Assembly: GCA_001189155.1 (NCBI GenBank)
Contig: LFCP01000005.1
Location: 1-38,608 of the forward strand
Length of the DNA: 38,608 nucleotides
Direction: 5' to 3'
Origin: Parcubacteria bacterium C7867-006
Lineage (GTDB): Bacteria; Patescibacteriota; Minisyncoccia; Phycocordibacterales; DATDWN01
This document shows positions 8,753 to 19,144 of the stretch, one piece after another. Position 1 is the stretch's first letter, and the number at the start of each line of letters is the position of its first letter. The position numbers and the translations under genes were made by a program. The notes below the pieces were generated by a model that saw only the letters and a program-made list of their open reading frames with translations, did not search any database and was not told the DNA's origin.

Positions 8753-9136
8753 TTATTGTGGCAAAACACAAGAAGTTTTCTCTGCCAAAACATCCAACTC
8801 AATTTCACCAGACATTTTTTCAGGAGTTGAGCTTGAACTATTTGGGAAAAACCAAGTTGGATAACTAGTTATACCCTGATCTTTACAAACTTGAGTCTGA
8901 CCTTGTCCATCTGGAGTAGAACACTCTACATATGGAAGATATTGTGAAGATTTACCAAACATAGCTTTTTGTTTCTGACAATGTGGACACCAGAAAGCGC
9001 CGTAGAACTTTGCACCACTATCTTTTATGCACTTAGCAAAATCATCATATTTTCCAGCCTTTCCCGGAGTTTTAACTAACCAAACAATACCTCCTAAAAT
9101 CAAAATACCAATAAGAATATAAATAATTTTTTTCAT
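8753..9136 (-). CDS. Membrane-anchored thioredoxin-like protein
   Basis: MKKIIYILIGILILGGIVWLV anchor, GAFWCPHCQKQKAMFG; start at internal ATG 9136 rather than 9178. Confidence 0.82.
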   Translation of the reverse strand: MKKIIYILIGILILGGIVWLVKTPGKAGKYDDFAKCIKDSGAKFYGAFWCPHCQKQKAMFGKSSQYLPYVECSTPDGQGQTQVCKDQGITSYPTWFFPNSSSSTPEKMSGEIELDVLAEKTSCVLPQ

Positions 9137-9193
9137 TTGTTTAATTGTTATAGTTACAACCAGAATATCATAAAACAACCCTTCTTTCCAATT

Positions 9194-11707
9194 CTACTTC
9201 CCCACCATTCTCCTCTGATGTTCCTCTGTATTTAACTCTCCACACTTTTTATATTTCTTTCCTGAACCACAAGGGCAAAGCTCGTTTCTACCAATTTTTT
9301 CACCGTCTGGACCACGTTCTTTTTCAACAGCTGGTATAGACTCTTTAGTTAAATCTTTTGCGTCTTCCCTAGTCTCAACCATTTTTACTGGTTCATTAAA
9401 AAATGTCTGATTTGGAACTATTTGAGGAATAATTTTCAAAATCTCCTGACCAATAGAAAATTCCATATCTTTAAACAACTTCAATCCTTCTTTTTTATAC
9501 TCTATAAGAGGGTCTCTTTGGCCGTAAGCTCGAAGATTTACAGAAGACCTCATATAATCCATAACCTCTAGATGCTCTACCCAAAACATATCTGTAGCCT
9601 GAAGTATCACTCGTCTTAATGCGTCCATATAACCAGCATCTGCATTTGTAAGTTTATCTTCAATAACCCCTCTCTCTTCTGGACTAGAATTAATTAAAAT
9701 TTCCTGAATGTATGACTTTATTTTTTCTGGATTTCCTAAAAGAATATCTCTTCTTCTGCTATACATTATTTTTCTTTGGAAATTTAGAACATCATCAAAT
9801 TCCAAAACATGTTTTCTGGCATCAAAGTTAAAACCTTCTATTTTTTCTTGAGCCCCTTCAAGTGAGCGAGTTATTAGCCGGTTTTCAATTGGCTCATCCT
9901 CTTTTATACCCAGTTTGCCCATCATATTTTTAATATTGTCTCCACCGAAAACACGCATTAGATGATCATCCAATGATACGAAAAACTGTGTCTCTCCTGG
10001 ATCACCTTGTCGCCCAGAACGTCCTCGTAGCTGATTGTCTATTCTTCTAGCATCATGCCTTTCTGTTCCCAAAACAAAAAGTCCTCCTAGAGATTTTACC
10101 TCTTCATACATTTCAGGACTTCCAGGATTTCCACCAAGTTTAACATCAACTCCTCTTCCGGCCATGTTTGTTGCAATAGTTACTGCACCCTTTCTTCCGG
10201 CTTGAGCAATTATCTCACCTTCTCTACCATGATTTTTAGCATTCAAAATCTCATGAGGAATTCCTTCCGCTTTCAAATATTCAGAAAGAAGCTCGTTTTT
10301 TTCAATGGATACTGTTCCGACCAAAACTGGCTGACCTTTTCTATGTCTTTCATTAATTTCTTTACTGATAGCTTTAAACTTTCCAGTCTCTGTTTGGAAA
10401 ATAAGGTCATTATGATCAATTCTGGCAATTGATTTATTTGTAGGAACAGAAACAACGTTTAAACCATACACTTTATAAAACTCCTCAGATGAAGTAGAAG
10501 CTGTACCAGTCATACCCGCTAATTTTTTATATAGCCTAAAATAGTTCTGGAAAGTAACAGATGCAAAAGTTTTAGATTCTTTTTGTATATTTACGTGCTC
10601 CTTTGCCTCAATAGCTTGATGCAAACCTTCTGACCATCTTCTTCCTGGCTGGAGTCTTCCTGTAAACTCATCTACAATCACAATCTCGTCATCTTTTACA
10701 ACATAATCTTTATCCTTGTTAAACAGAGCGGTTGCTCTGACCGCAGTCTCTAAATGATGAACATATTTTATACCTTTTTCTGTATAAATATTTTCAACAC
10801 CCAAAAGTTCCTCTGTTTTACTTATACCAGAGTCTGTTAAAGCAATAGTTTTGAATTTTTCATCTACAGTATAGTGCTCTCCCTTTTCTAGTTTTTTAGC
10901 TATCTCAGCAAACTTTTTATATAACTCGTCTGACTCAGTAGTAGGAGCAGATATAATGAGAGGAGTTCTGGCCTCATCTATCAAAATAGAGTCAATTTCA
11001 TCAACAATCGCAAAATTTGGTTCTCTTTGTCGAAGATTTTTTTCCTCATATTCAATATTATCTCTCAAATAATCAAAACCGTACTCGTTGTTTGTTCCGT
11101 ATGTAATATCTGCATGATATGCTTCTCTTCTTGAACAAGGTCTTAAAAATTCTGTTACTACTTTAAATGACGCAACCTGATCTCGTTCTTTATCAAGTTC
11201 AGATGTGTGTGTCGGATCATACAAAAAAGATTCATCATGATTTATGATACCAACAGAAACGCCAAGAAAATCATAAACCTCACCCATCCATACAGCATCA
11301 CGTCTTGAAAGATAATCGTTTACAGTTACAACATGAACACCCTTGCCAGTAAGAGAATTAAGATATGCTGGAAGTGTTGCAACCAAAGTTTTACCTTCAC
11401 CAGTTCGCATTTCCGCAATAGTTCCTCTATGCAAAATAATTCCTCCCATAAGTTGAACATCAAAATGACGTTCATTGTGGCATCTTTTTGAAGCCTCTCT
11501 AACAACAGCAAATGCTTCTGGCAAAATAGAGTCCAAAGTCTCCCCATTCTTAATTCTCTCTTTAAATTCAGTAGTTTTTGCCTTTAGTTCTTCATTTGAC
11601 AACACTGAAATACCGCTCTCTAGAGCGTTTATTTTGTCCACTAAAGGTTTAATCTCCTTTAAAACCTTTGATGACTCGTCTCCAAATATACTAGTTAAAA
11701 ATGACAT
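9194..11707 (-). CDS. secA: Preprotein translocase ATPase SecA
   Basis: MRTGEGKTLVATLPAYL, DEIDSILIDEARTPLIISAP, GTERHDARRIDNQLRGRSGRQGD, SEC-C NELCPCGSGKKYKKCG; start moved to 11707 because TATAAT at 11718-11723 lies too close to 11716. Confidence 0.97.
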   Translation of the reverse strand: MSFLTSIFGDESSKVLKEIKPLVDKINALESGISVLSNEELKAKTTEFKERIKNGETLDSILPEAFAVVREASKRCHNERHFDVQLMGGIILHRGTIAEMRTGEGKTLVATLPAYLNSLTGKGVHVVTVNDYLSRRDAVWMGEVYDFLGVSVGIINHDESFLYDPTHTSELDKERDQVASFKVVTEFLRPCSRREAYHADITYGTNNEYGFDYLRDNIEYEEKNLRQREPNFAIVDEIDSILIDEARTPLIISAPTTESDELYKKFAEIAKKLEKGEHYTVDEKFKTIALTDSGISKTEELLGVENIYTEKGIKYVHHLETAVRATALFNKDKDYVVKDDEIVIVDEFTGRLQPGRRWSEGLHQAIEAKEHVNIQKESKTFASVTFQNYFRLYKKLAGMTGTASTSSEEFYKVYGLNVVSVPTNKSIARIDHNDLIFQTETGKFKAISKEINERHRKGQPVLVGTVSIEKNELLSEYLKAEGIPHEILNAKNHGREGEIIAQAGRKGAVTIATNMAGRGVDVKLGGNPGSPEMYEEVKSLGGLFVLGTERHDARRIDNQLRGRSGRQGDPGETQFFVSLDDHLMRVFGGDNIKNMMGKLGIKEDEPIENRLITRSLEGAQEKIEGFNFDARKHVLEFDDVLNFQRKIMYSRRRDILLGNPEKIKSYIQEILINSSPEERGVIEDKLTNADAGYMDALRRVILQATDMFWVEHLEVMDYMRSSVNLRAYGQRDPLIEYKKEGLKLFKDMEFSIGQEILKIIPQIVPNQTFFNEPVKMVETREDAKDLTKESIPAVEKERGPDGEKIGRNELCPCGSGKKYKKCGELNTEEHQRRMVGK

Positions 11708-11734
11708 AACAGGCAAAATTATAGCATAAAATAC

Positions 11735-11764
11735 AAAAAACTCATACCTAAGTATGAGTTTTTT
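11735..11764. terminator. Bidirectional hairpin terminator
   Basis: AAAAAACTCATAC-ctaa-GTATGAGTTTTTT. Confidence 0.75.
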
Positions 11765-11787
11765 GACTTCGAATGAAGTGGCGTAGA

Positions 11788-11856
11788 CTAAGCTCGCTTC
11801 TTAGCTGACTTCTTCTTTGCTACTTTCTTCTTTGCTACTTTCTTTTTTGCTGCCAT
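11788..11856 (-). CDS. 22-aa Lys/Ala-rich microprotein (histone H1-like repeats)
   Basis: MAAKKKVAKKKVAKKKSAKKRA*; followed by the hairpin terminator at 11735-11764. Confidence 0.5.
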   Translation of the reverse strand: MAAKKKVAKKKVAKKKSAKKRA

Positions 11857-12061
11857 GATATTTTGTTGTAAGCCGCCCTGCTAAGAGCGATCTCACAGAA
11901 ATTATTTTTTTAAAGTTTAGAATGATAATAAAATTTATCTCACTCTTCCGACCTACGATAATTATATTACATAAAAATATATAAAAAATATTTTTTACAA
12001 AAAAATTGTGGATAACTTACAAAAATAAATTTATGAAAAAAAATATTTTTAAAATTTTATG

Positions 12062-12097
12062 AAAAAAATAATCTCGATTTCTCGAGATTATTTTTTT
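12062..12097. terminator. Perfect-hairpin bidirectional terminator
   Basis: AAAAAAATAATCTCGA-tttc-TCGAGATTATTTTTTT just after the stop of 12102..14288. Confidence 0.88.
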
Positions 12098-12101
12098 ATT
12101 A

Positions 12102-14288
12102 TTAGTTTCCGTTAATTTGTTTTATGTATTGATCTCCTTGTTCTTTGAAACTCGGATCTTCTTTTATCATTGCGTTTATTACATCAATCGCTTTTTGTTT
12201 CTGACCCATTGTGTAATAAGTAGACGCCAAAGAAAGTTTATAGTCTTTATTATTTGGATCTTGTTGAATTCTAGTTAACAATATGGAAATCACAGCATTG
12301 TAATCCCCAATAGCAGCATAGGTCTGCAAAAATCTATTGTCAGTCAAAATAGTTTGTTGATCTATTTTTTTAGACATCTCACTCAAAACAGCTGTGTTTT
12401 TTGTATATATTGCAGCTAGAGCATAAATAATTTGAGATTCTTTTGAGTTTGGAGCCAAATCATATGCTCTTTTCATATTCTCAAACATTTTGTTTAGATC
12501 TTTTTTACCTAAATATGATGAACCAAGTTCAGCATATATAGACTGTTTATTTGGAGACTCAACAATAGCTCTTTCTAGGTATTTTATTGCATCATCATAT
12601 TGTCCAAATCTGTTGTAGAAACTACCAGCAAAAACAAGGTACCTTGCATCGTTAGGAGTTTGTGCAACTTTTTCCTCAATTTTTAATTTTGCTAATTCGT
12701 AAAACTGTTGTTTTACATTATCTGGTACTCCACTTGCACCATTGACTTGATAAGCGATCTGAATCAACTGTTCTGTGGCTTCAGAATTGCCAAATGAATC
12801 ATAAGTATATACTTTCTTAAATAGATTAAAATTTTCTGTTATACCAGCAGACTGTGGAGTCATTGCCTGAATAAGAGTTTGATTAGCAATTAAAGCTGGA
12901 ATGTTTACAAAATAAACTCCAAGAACAGTAAATATAATTACTATAGGAGCAACAACATAATATACAACATCATCTGAAAATCTTTTTGTGTAAAAGCTAG
13001 ACTGTTCCAAAGAAGGATTCCTATTAACACTAATGGAATGAACAAATCCTAAAACAGAGAAAAACATAATGTAACTGATAAGGTTATCGAATACGAATAT
13101 GTTGTGGAATAAATATGCCGCAACAAGACCAGTTAGAATACTTTTCTCTGAAAGTTTTAACTGACTTTCTTTTCTCCAAATATAATAGAGAAGTGCAGCG
13201 TATAGACTCAAATACGATAGAAGACCCAAAAGACCTCCAGCAATAAGCCAATCAAGAAAGATGTCGTGTGTTCTATCGAACCATTGCTCCTGACCATACA
13301 TTCTTGGATCATAGTTTTTATTGAAAACAAAGTTAAAGTTCTCCTGACCCCAACCAAGTACAGGATTCTCTTTAAATCCTTTTATAGCCATTGGCCAAAC
13401 AAAATATCTTCCCTGATTTTTTATTTCAGAAAAACCTAAAGATGAAAATCTAGACAAAACTGGACTTTTTTGAACAAAATCTGTGTTTCTCACAGAAATA
13501 AAACCACCAACAATGACCAATATAATAGCCAATAGAGAATAAGAAATTTTTCTTAAAGCTAAATTTTCTTTTTCCTTAAAAACAGTGATTATACCAACCA
13601 AAACAAGGCCACCAATTAAACCCAGAATAGCTCCTCTTGTGGCTGTGTAATACAAAATTATCAAATCAAGTAAACCAATAGAAGCATAGACCCATCTCTG
13701 CCATTTAGCCTTACTAGAATCAACCAAAAAATACAAACAAAGGAAAATATTGAACACCAAATAAATGGCTAGATAAGTTGCGTTTCCGAATGTACCATCA
13801 ACTCTAACTCCACCCTGATTTATAGTTGCCTTCCCCGCTAACTGAAATAGACCATATATAGACATCAACGCACTAGCTCCAATATTTAAATTTAGATAGT
13901 TTACCCATTTTGAAAACGAGTTAAACATTGAGGTTGATACGATATAGAACAAAGCTAGATGAGAAATTAAAACAAAACCCTCCATTCTTTCATAGTTGCT
14001 CCAAAGACTCTTATATGGATTAACTCCAAAAATATCTGCAACCAGAACAATAAAAGTAAAAAGTAAAACAGACTTTGTAATCCATGACATTTTTGGTCTA
14101 TATTCACTATCTATAAATGCCAAGATCACAAATAGACCGAAAATTATCTCTGTAATAATTCTGAAGGCAAAACCTTTTCCTGTAATGAACGGGAAAAACA
14201 TTGCCTGTGGAACTATAAAAGGAATAAAAGGAATAATAAATAAACCAGCCAATACTGAATATTTAAGAATATTTTTAAATGTTTGCAT
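12102..14288 (-). CDS. O-antigen ligase/Wzy_C family polytopic membrane protein with C-terminal TPRs
   Basis: ~12 TM, ENPVLGWGQENFNFVF...DRTHDIFLDWLIAGGLLGLLSYL, C-terminal TPR-like repeats. Confidence 0.88.
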   Translation of the reverse strand: MQTFKNILKYSVLAGLFIIPFIPFIVPQAMFFPFITGKGFAFRIITEIIFGLFVILAFIDSEYRPKMSWITKSVLLFTFIVLVADIFGVNPYKSLWSNYERMEGFVLISHLALFYIVSTSMFNSFSKWVNYLNLNIGASALMSIYGLFQLAGKATINQGGVRVDGTFGNATYLAIYLVFNIFLCLYFLVDSSKAKWQRWVYASIGLLDLIILYYTATRGAILGLIGGLVLVGIITVFKEKENLALRKISYSLLAIILVIVGGFISVRNTDFVQKSPVLSRFSSLGFSEIKNQGRYFVWPMAIKGFKENPVLGWGQENFNFVFNKNYDPRMYGQEQWFDRTHDIFLDWLIAGGLLGLLSYLSLYAALLYYIWRKESQLKLSEKSILTGLVAAYLFHNIFVFDNLISYIMFFSVLGFVHSISVNRNPSLEQSSFYTKRFSDDVVYYVVAPIVIIFTVLGVYFVNIPALIANQTLIQAMTPQSAGITENFNLFKKVYTYDSFGNSEATEQLIQIAYQVNGASGVPDNVKQQFYELAKLKIEEKVAQTPNDARYLVFAGSFYNRFGQYDDAIKYLERAIVESPNKQSIYAELGSSYLGKKDLNKMFENMKRAYDLAPNSKESQIIYALAAIYTKNTAVLSEMSKKIDQQTILTDNRFLQTYAAIGDYNAVISILLTRIQQDPNNKDYKLSLASTYYTMGQKQKAIDVINAMIKEDPSFKEQGDQYIKQINGN

Positions 14289-14359
14289 GGTTCAAAGTAT
14301 AGCAAAACTCCGGTCCAGTATCTAGTAATAAGGCTAAAAATAGAGTAATATGACGGAAT

Positions 14360-15628
14360 ATGGAAAGACTAAAAAATAGGTCTATCGAAGCTCTCCGGTC
14401 CCTAGAAAAATATACAAAAACTGATATGGTGTACCTCGCTAAAGGAGGTTTTTGGCTGGGTATCGGTCAGTTTATAGCCACAGGATCCGCCTTTCTTCTA
14501 TCTGTTGCATTTGCAAACCTAATATCTCCAGAGTCATACGGTTTGTACAAATTCGTACTATCAATTAACTCTCTTATTCTAATAACCACTCTCTCCGGCA
14601 TGGATTCTGCTGTCACACAAGCTGTTTCAAGAGGCTTTGATGGCACAATGGAAGCGGGATTTAAAATAAAAATGAAATGGGGATTTTTAGGTTCAATAAT
14701 TTCAATTATTGTAGCCGTATATTATTTGACACAAGGAAACACTATCTTAGCCCTCTGCTTTGGAATAATATCTATATTTGTACCATTTACTGAAAGTTCA
14801 GACATCTACAACTCTCTATTATGGGGTAAAAAACTTTTTAATGTACAAGCAAAATACAACGCAATAAATACTCTAATTATTTTATCTTCAACAACGCTTG
14901 CTCTATTTATAACTCAAAATTTATATATTGTTTTAGCCACTTATCTACTTGCACTAACTTTACCAAATTTATTTTTCATAAATAGAACAAAAAAAATATA
15001 TAAGGAGAATAATGAAATTGATCCAGATGCTATTGGGTATGGTAAACACCTGAGTATAATAGGACTCCTTGGGTTACTTGTTGCCCAACTAGACAAAATT
15101 CTTGTTTTCCATTATATAGGAGCTGTTAATCTAGCTATTTACTCATTAGCAGTTGCTCCAACAGATCAGGTTAAAGGTCTATTGAAAAACATAAACTCTC
15201 TTGCTATGCCAAAATTTTCCGAAAAAACTGTAGGGCAAATAAAAAATAGTATTTGGCACAAAGTTTGGATTCTATCACTCATAATGATAATAGTAGCTAC
15301 TGGATATATTATTTTTATTCCATTCTTATTTAAAATATTCTTTCCAAAATACCTAGCATCAATCATTTACTCACAAGTAATGTCTGTATCACTTATTTTT
15401 GCAGTTCTAGCTGGATTCTTGGCTACAGTACTTGAATCACAAAAAGCTCAAAAAGAACTCTATAAATACAATATATATACAAATGTTATAAATATTTTAG
15501 TTCTTTTTCCTTTAGTTTATTTTTACGGGATATGGGGAGCTATAATATCTAGACTTATAGCCAGAATATTTTCACTTGGATATTCTTCATATTTATTAAG
15601 AAAAATTTTGATCTTAAATCAAAATTAA
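14360..15628 (+). CDS. Oligosaccharide flippase (Wzx/MATE-like)
   Basis: GGFWLGIGQFIATGSAFLLSVAFANLISPESYGLYKF; ~12 TM. Confidence 0.88.
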   Translation: MERLKNRSIEALRSLEKYTKTDMVYLAKGGFWLGIGQFIATGSAFLLSVAFANLISPESYGLYKFVLSINSLILITTLSGMDSAVTQAVSRGFDGTMEAGFKIKMKWGFLGSIISIIVAVYYLTQGNTILALCFGIISIFVPFTESSDIYNSLLWGKKLFNVQAKYNAINTLIILSSTTLALFITQNLYIVLATYLLALTLPNLFFINRTKKIYKENNEIDPDAIGYGKHLSIIGLLGLLVAQLDKILVFHYIGAVNLAIYSLAVAPTDQVKGLLKNINSLAMPKFSEKTVGQIKNSIWHKVWILSLIMIIVATGYIIFIPFLFKIFFPKYLASIIYSQVMSVSLIFAVLAGFLATVLESQKAQKELYKYNIYTNVINILVLFPLVYFYGIWGAIISRLIARIFSLGYSSYLLRKILILNQN

Positions 15629-15729
15629 TACTTCTAGCAAACTCAATAATCATACTATCTGAAAAAATAATACGCATAAAACCAGCCAATTTTTCAGTTT
15701 GGATTGGAGATAATAAACAAAAAACTAAA

Positions 15730-16332
15730 GTGAATTTTACCGGAACTTTAGATGAGCTACATGCTCTAACTGAAATATTTATAGATAAATGTTATAAACC
15801 AGAAAAAATACCAAACACAATAATAGATATGGGGGCAAATATTGGACTAGCTACTATATGGCTTAAACTAAACTATCCAAACACAAAAATTCATGCTTAC
15901 GAACCCAATCCTGAAATTTTTAATGTATTAAAAAGTAATATCTCAAATCTTAATAATGTATATCTCTATAATCTTGCAATTTCAGACACTGATAATGAAA
16001 AAATAGAGTTCAACATATCAAAAAGATCATTTTCTTCATCAAAATTCCCTATCCCAAATTCAAATAAAATATATGTTAGTGCAACTACAATAGACAATGC
16101 AATTAATATTGTTAATGAAAAAGTTGATTTAATAAAAATAGATATTGAAGGAGCAGAATTCTCCGCAATCAAAATCTCAAATAAAATAAATGAAGTAAAT
16201 GAAATTATTGGAGAAATTCATCCAGAAAAGGCCAATGAATCATCGGCTAATATTATCAACAAGCTAGAATTTTCACACAAAATCAAATACATAGGAACCA
16301 ACAAATCTCTATTTCACGCAATTAAAAAATAA
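15730..16332 (+). CDS. FkbM family methyltransferase (true start probably further upstream)
   Basis: IIDMGANIGLATIWLKLNYPNTKIHAYEPNPEIF...VDLIKIDIEGAEF; frame open upstream to ~15595. Confidence 0.85.
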   Translation: MNFTGTLDELHALTEIFIDKCYKPEKIPNTIIDMGANIGLATIWLKLNYPNTKIHAYEPNPEIFNVLKSNISNLNNVYLYNLAISDTDNEKIEFNISKRSFSSSKFPIPNSNKIYVSATTIDNAINIVNEKVDLIKIDIEGAEFSAIKISNKINEVNEIIGEIHPEKANESSANIINKLEFSHKIKYIGTNKSLFHAIKK

Positions 16333-18024
16333 CTATATTTTATAAATAAAATACCTATCATCTGACCAAACTAATTTTGCTGATTTTAAAAAATTCCATT
16401 TATCATATTCTTTATCAACTAATATATATGAGACACCATATTCTTTTAATTTATCATTTTTTTTATCCAAAATTAAATCATAACTTAATTTTAAATCATT
16501 AAAATATTCTTCTCCTTTTATGTCATAAGGGCCAATCAATGGTTTACAAGATAAATCCTTCAAAAACCTTTTAAAAATAAAACATATCTTAGAATTACGA
16601 TTAGCTAGATTATACTGGTGAACGGCGTTACCAACTCCTGCAAATTTTCTAAAATCATTTTTTATCTGACTTAAATCTAACCCGCTATACATTCTAGAAA
16701 CAAGATACCTGTCCTCGACTTCTCCGTCTGACATAATATGAAAACCAACATAGTTATTAAAAACCACATAGTCATTTGTTAGAAGCGGAATATACTCAGA
16801 TATACTATCATTGGCTAAAATAACAGACCCTGGTTTCGTATTATCTTTAAGCCAAGACAAGGGTTCAGCATAAGAGTCATTTATAAACAATTTATTATTT
16901 ATCCTCTTCCAAACCCCAACCTGACCGCCGATAATACTTATTATAATAAATACAAAAATTACTCCAGGAACCAACTGTTTAAATGTACGCCAATGGCCAT
17001 TTTTAAACACTTTAACAAAGAAAATAAATAAAAATATACAGATATATAGGTCGACAAATCTACCTATATGCTGAGCCAACTCAAAATCTATACCTATAAC
17101 AGTATTACTGAGTATTGCTAAAACTAAAGCTATATCAACTATACGAATAATAAAAATCTGTTCCTTGGTAAAAAACTCTTTATACAAATAGGTACTAATA
17201 AAAATTAAAAAACAAATAAAAAAATACACCAAACTAGTACTTGATAAAGAATGAGTATAGAGTAAACCTAGTCTTGTAACAGTCTCAGAATAATACAACT
17301 GGGTAGTTTGTAGCCAAGTATAGTAAATAAATGGAATAGCTAAAATTAAAGAAATAGAACCTGAAATAAAAATTGAAATAGCACTCTTTTTATCAGTTTT
17401 AAATAAATAATAACCGAACACTAATACATAAATAATAGCCATTATATAGGCTAGATATGTATACATATACAGGGCAATACCAGAATATATCCCAAGAGCA
17501 ATTCTTCTCTTCCACGAGTTAGGATTTTTTATAAACAAAAATAAAAGTAAAATAAATCCCAAAAAAAATGGGTAAACGACCTGCATAGCAACTGGTCTAG
17601 ATAAATACCAATAAATAGAAAAGATGGTTATTAATACACCCCAAAGAGATGCTTTTTTACCCAAATCAAACTCTGCAAAAATTCTGCTCAATACTAAAGA
17701 AAAAATAATAAACCAAATTATTTGATTTAAAAATGTTGTTTGATTAATAGAAAATCCTAAAAATAAAGGGGCGGACCATAACCAATCAGCTACAAAAAAA
17801 TTAGCAGAAACAGAATCTTTATATTCTGATACATATGGATTACCTATAAATGGATGACCTTTATAAACATCCATAGCTCTGGTGTAATAAAATATAGAGT
17901 CATCTGTAATTTGAACTGGAATTTTTGGATAAGACCAGTTAGAAATTTTTAATATAAACAAAAAAGGTAATACAGCCAGTAAAACAGAGAACAATACCGT
18001 TAGATAAAAGTACTTACTTTTCAT
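16333..18024 (-). CDS. Polytopic membrane protein, GT-C glycosyltransferase-like
   Basis: ~12 TM, soluble C-terminus; within glycan operon. Confidence 0.65.
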   Translation of the reverse strand: MKSKYFYLTVLFSVLLAVLPFLFILKISNWSYPKIPVQITDDSIFYYTRAMDVYKGHPFIGNPYVSEYKDSVSANFFVADWLWSAPLFLGFSINQTTFLNQIIWFIIFSLVLSRIFAEFDLGKKASLWGVLITIFSIYWYLSRPVAMQVVYPFFLGFILLLFLFIKNPNSWKRRIALGIYSGIALYMYTYLAYIMAIIYVLVFGYYLFKTDKKSAISIFISGSISLILAIPFIYYTWLQTTQLYYSETVTRLGLLYTHSLSSTSLVYFFICFLIFISTYLYKEFFTKEQIFIIRIVDIALVLAILSNTVIGIDFELAQHIGRFVDLYICIFLFIFFVKVFKNGHWRTFKQLVPGVIFVFIIISIIGGQVGVWKRINNKLFINDSYAEPLSWLKDNTKPGSVILANDSISEYIPLLTNDYVVFNNYVGFHIMSDGEVEDRYLVSRMYSGLDLSQIKNDFRKFAGVGNAVHQYNLANRNSKICFIFKRFLKDLSCKPLIGPYDIKGEEYFNDLKLSYDLILDKKNDKLKEYGVSYILVDKEYDKWNFLKSAKLVWSDDRYFIYKI

Positions 18025-19144
18025 TAATTTTTATATTATTCAAAATTTCACTTGCTCTATTACCCCATGTGTATTTTTTAACATCAGACTTAGCTTGATC
18101 AGCAATCTTTAATGAAAAATCGTAGTCTGAAAGAACTTTTTCTATTTGCGTCCTAAAAGATTCTGAATCATCTGGCTTAGCAAAAAAACAATTTTTTTCA
18201 TTTGCTACTTCTCTAATAGAAGGTAAATCAGAAGCTATTATTGGAACGCCACTAGCCATATGATTAAACATCTTTAATGGAGACGTAAAAAACTTTGAAA
18301 TATTGAACTTGCCGGAATTTGGGACAATCAAAACATCTGCAGCAACCTGATTTATGGATAATTCCGAATAAGGTCTAAAACCTAAAAAAATGACGTTTGG
18401 ATAAATTTTTTTTAAACTCTCTATTTGTTGTTTCTCGCCACCTATAATAACGACCTGAATACCCTCGGATAAACCTTTTGAAGCATCTAATAAAGTCTGG
18501 TATCCCTTCCAATCATCTAATAATCCTATATACATAACTATCTTTTTATCCAAAGGAAGATTTAAAAACTTCCTCGCCTCAAATTTATCCAAATCAGTCT
18601 TCAAATCATTGGGATCAAAACCACTAGGAGATACTAATATTTTATTTACATCAACACCAAAATCTATCAACTTGTTTTTTAAACCATTACTTATAACAAC
18701 AAAAAAACTAACTTTTCTAATTAAAAATTTAAACAAAAAAACTGATTTAGGAATATCGTGCAATTCCAAAATAATATTATTTTTTTTAGAAAAAAATAAT
18801 GGAATAACAAAATCCCTTGTATACAAAAAACCTCTTTTTCGTATTTTTGTTAAAAATTTCAAAGAAAAAATAAAAGATAATATATCTATCCAGTAAAAAA
18901 TTATACCAAACTTTCCAGAATTAGCTAATAAATCAGTACTTAATATTCTATTTATACTAAAATTTTTATTTACCTTATAAAAAATATATGGATCTTCTTT
19001 TATTTTATCCGCATTAACTCTATTAGGGATAAAAAGTTCAACATCACATCCATTATTAGCAAACTCTGAACACATCTTCATTATCGCGTAGCCTTGAGCA
19101 CGAGTAGTTGGTATTCTTACATTTGTTACGTAATTTATTTTCAT
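18014..19144 (-). CDS. Glycosyltransferase family 4
   Basis: VMYIGLLDDWKGYQTLLDA, MASGVPIIASDLPSIREV. Confidence 0.88.
   Translation of the reverse strand: MKINYVTNVRIPTTRAQGYAIMKMCSEFANNGCDVELFIPNRVNADKIKEDPYIFYKVNKNFSINRILSTDLLANSGKFGIIFYWIDILSFIFSLKFLTKIRKRGFLYTRDFVIPLFFSKKNNIILELHDIPKSVFLFKFLIRKVSFFVVISNGLKNKLIDFGVDVNKILVSPSGFDPNDLKTDLDKFEARKFLNLPLDKKIVMYIGLLDDWKGYQTLLDASKGLSEGIQVVIIGGEKQQIESLKKIYPNVIFLGFRPYSELSINQVAADVLIVPNSGKFNISKFFTSPLKMFNHMASGVPIIASDLPSIREVANEKNCFFAKPDDSESFRTQIEKVLSDYDFSLKIADQAKSDVKKYTWGNRASEILNNIKINEK

Noticed and set aside
10202-11729. Short ORFs inside secA on both strands
   Set aside because: Overlap secA motifs in other frames; no independent support
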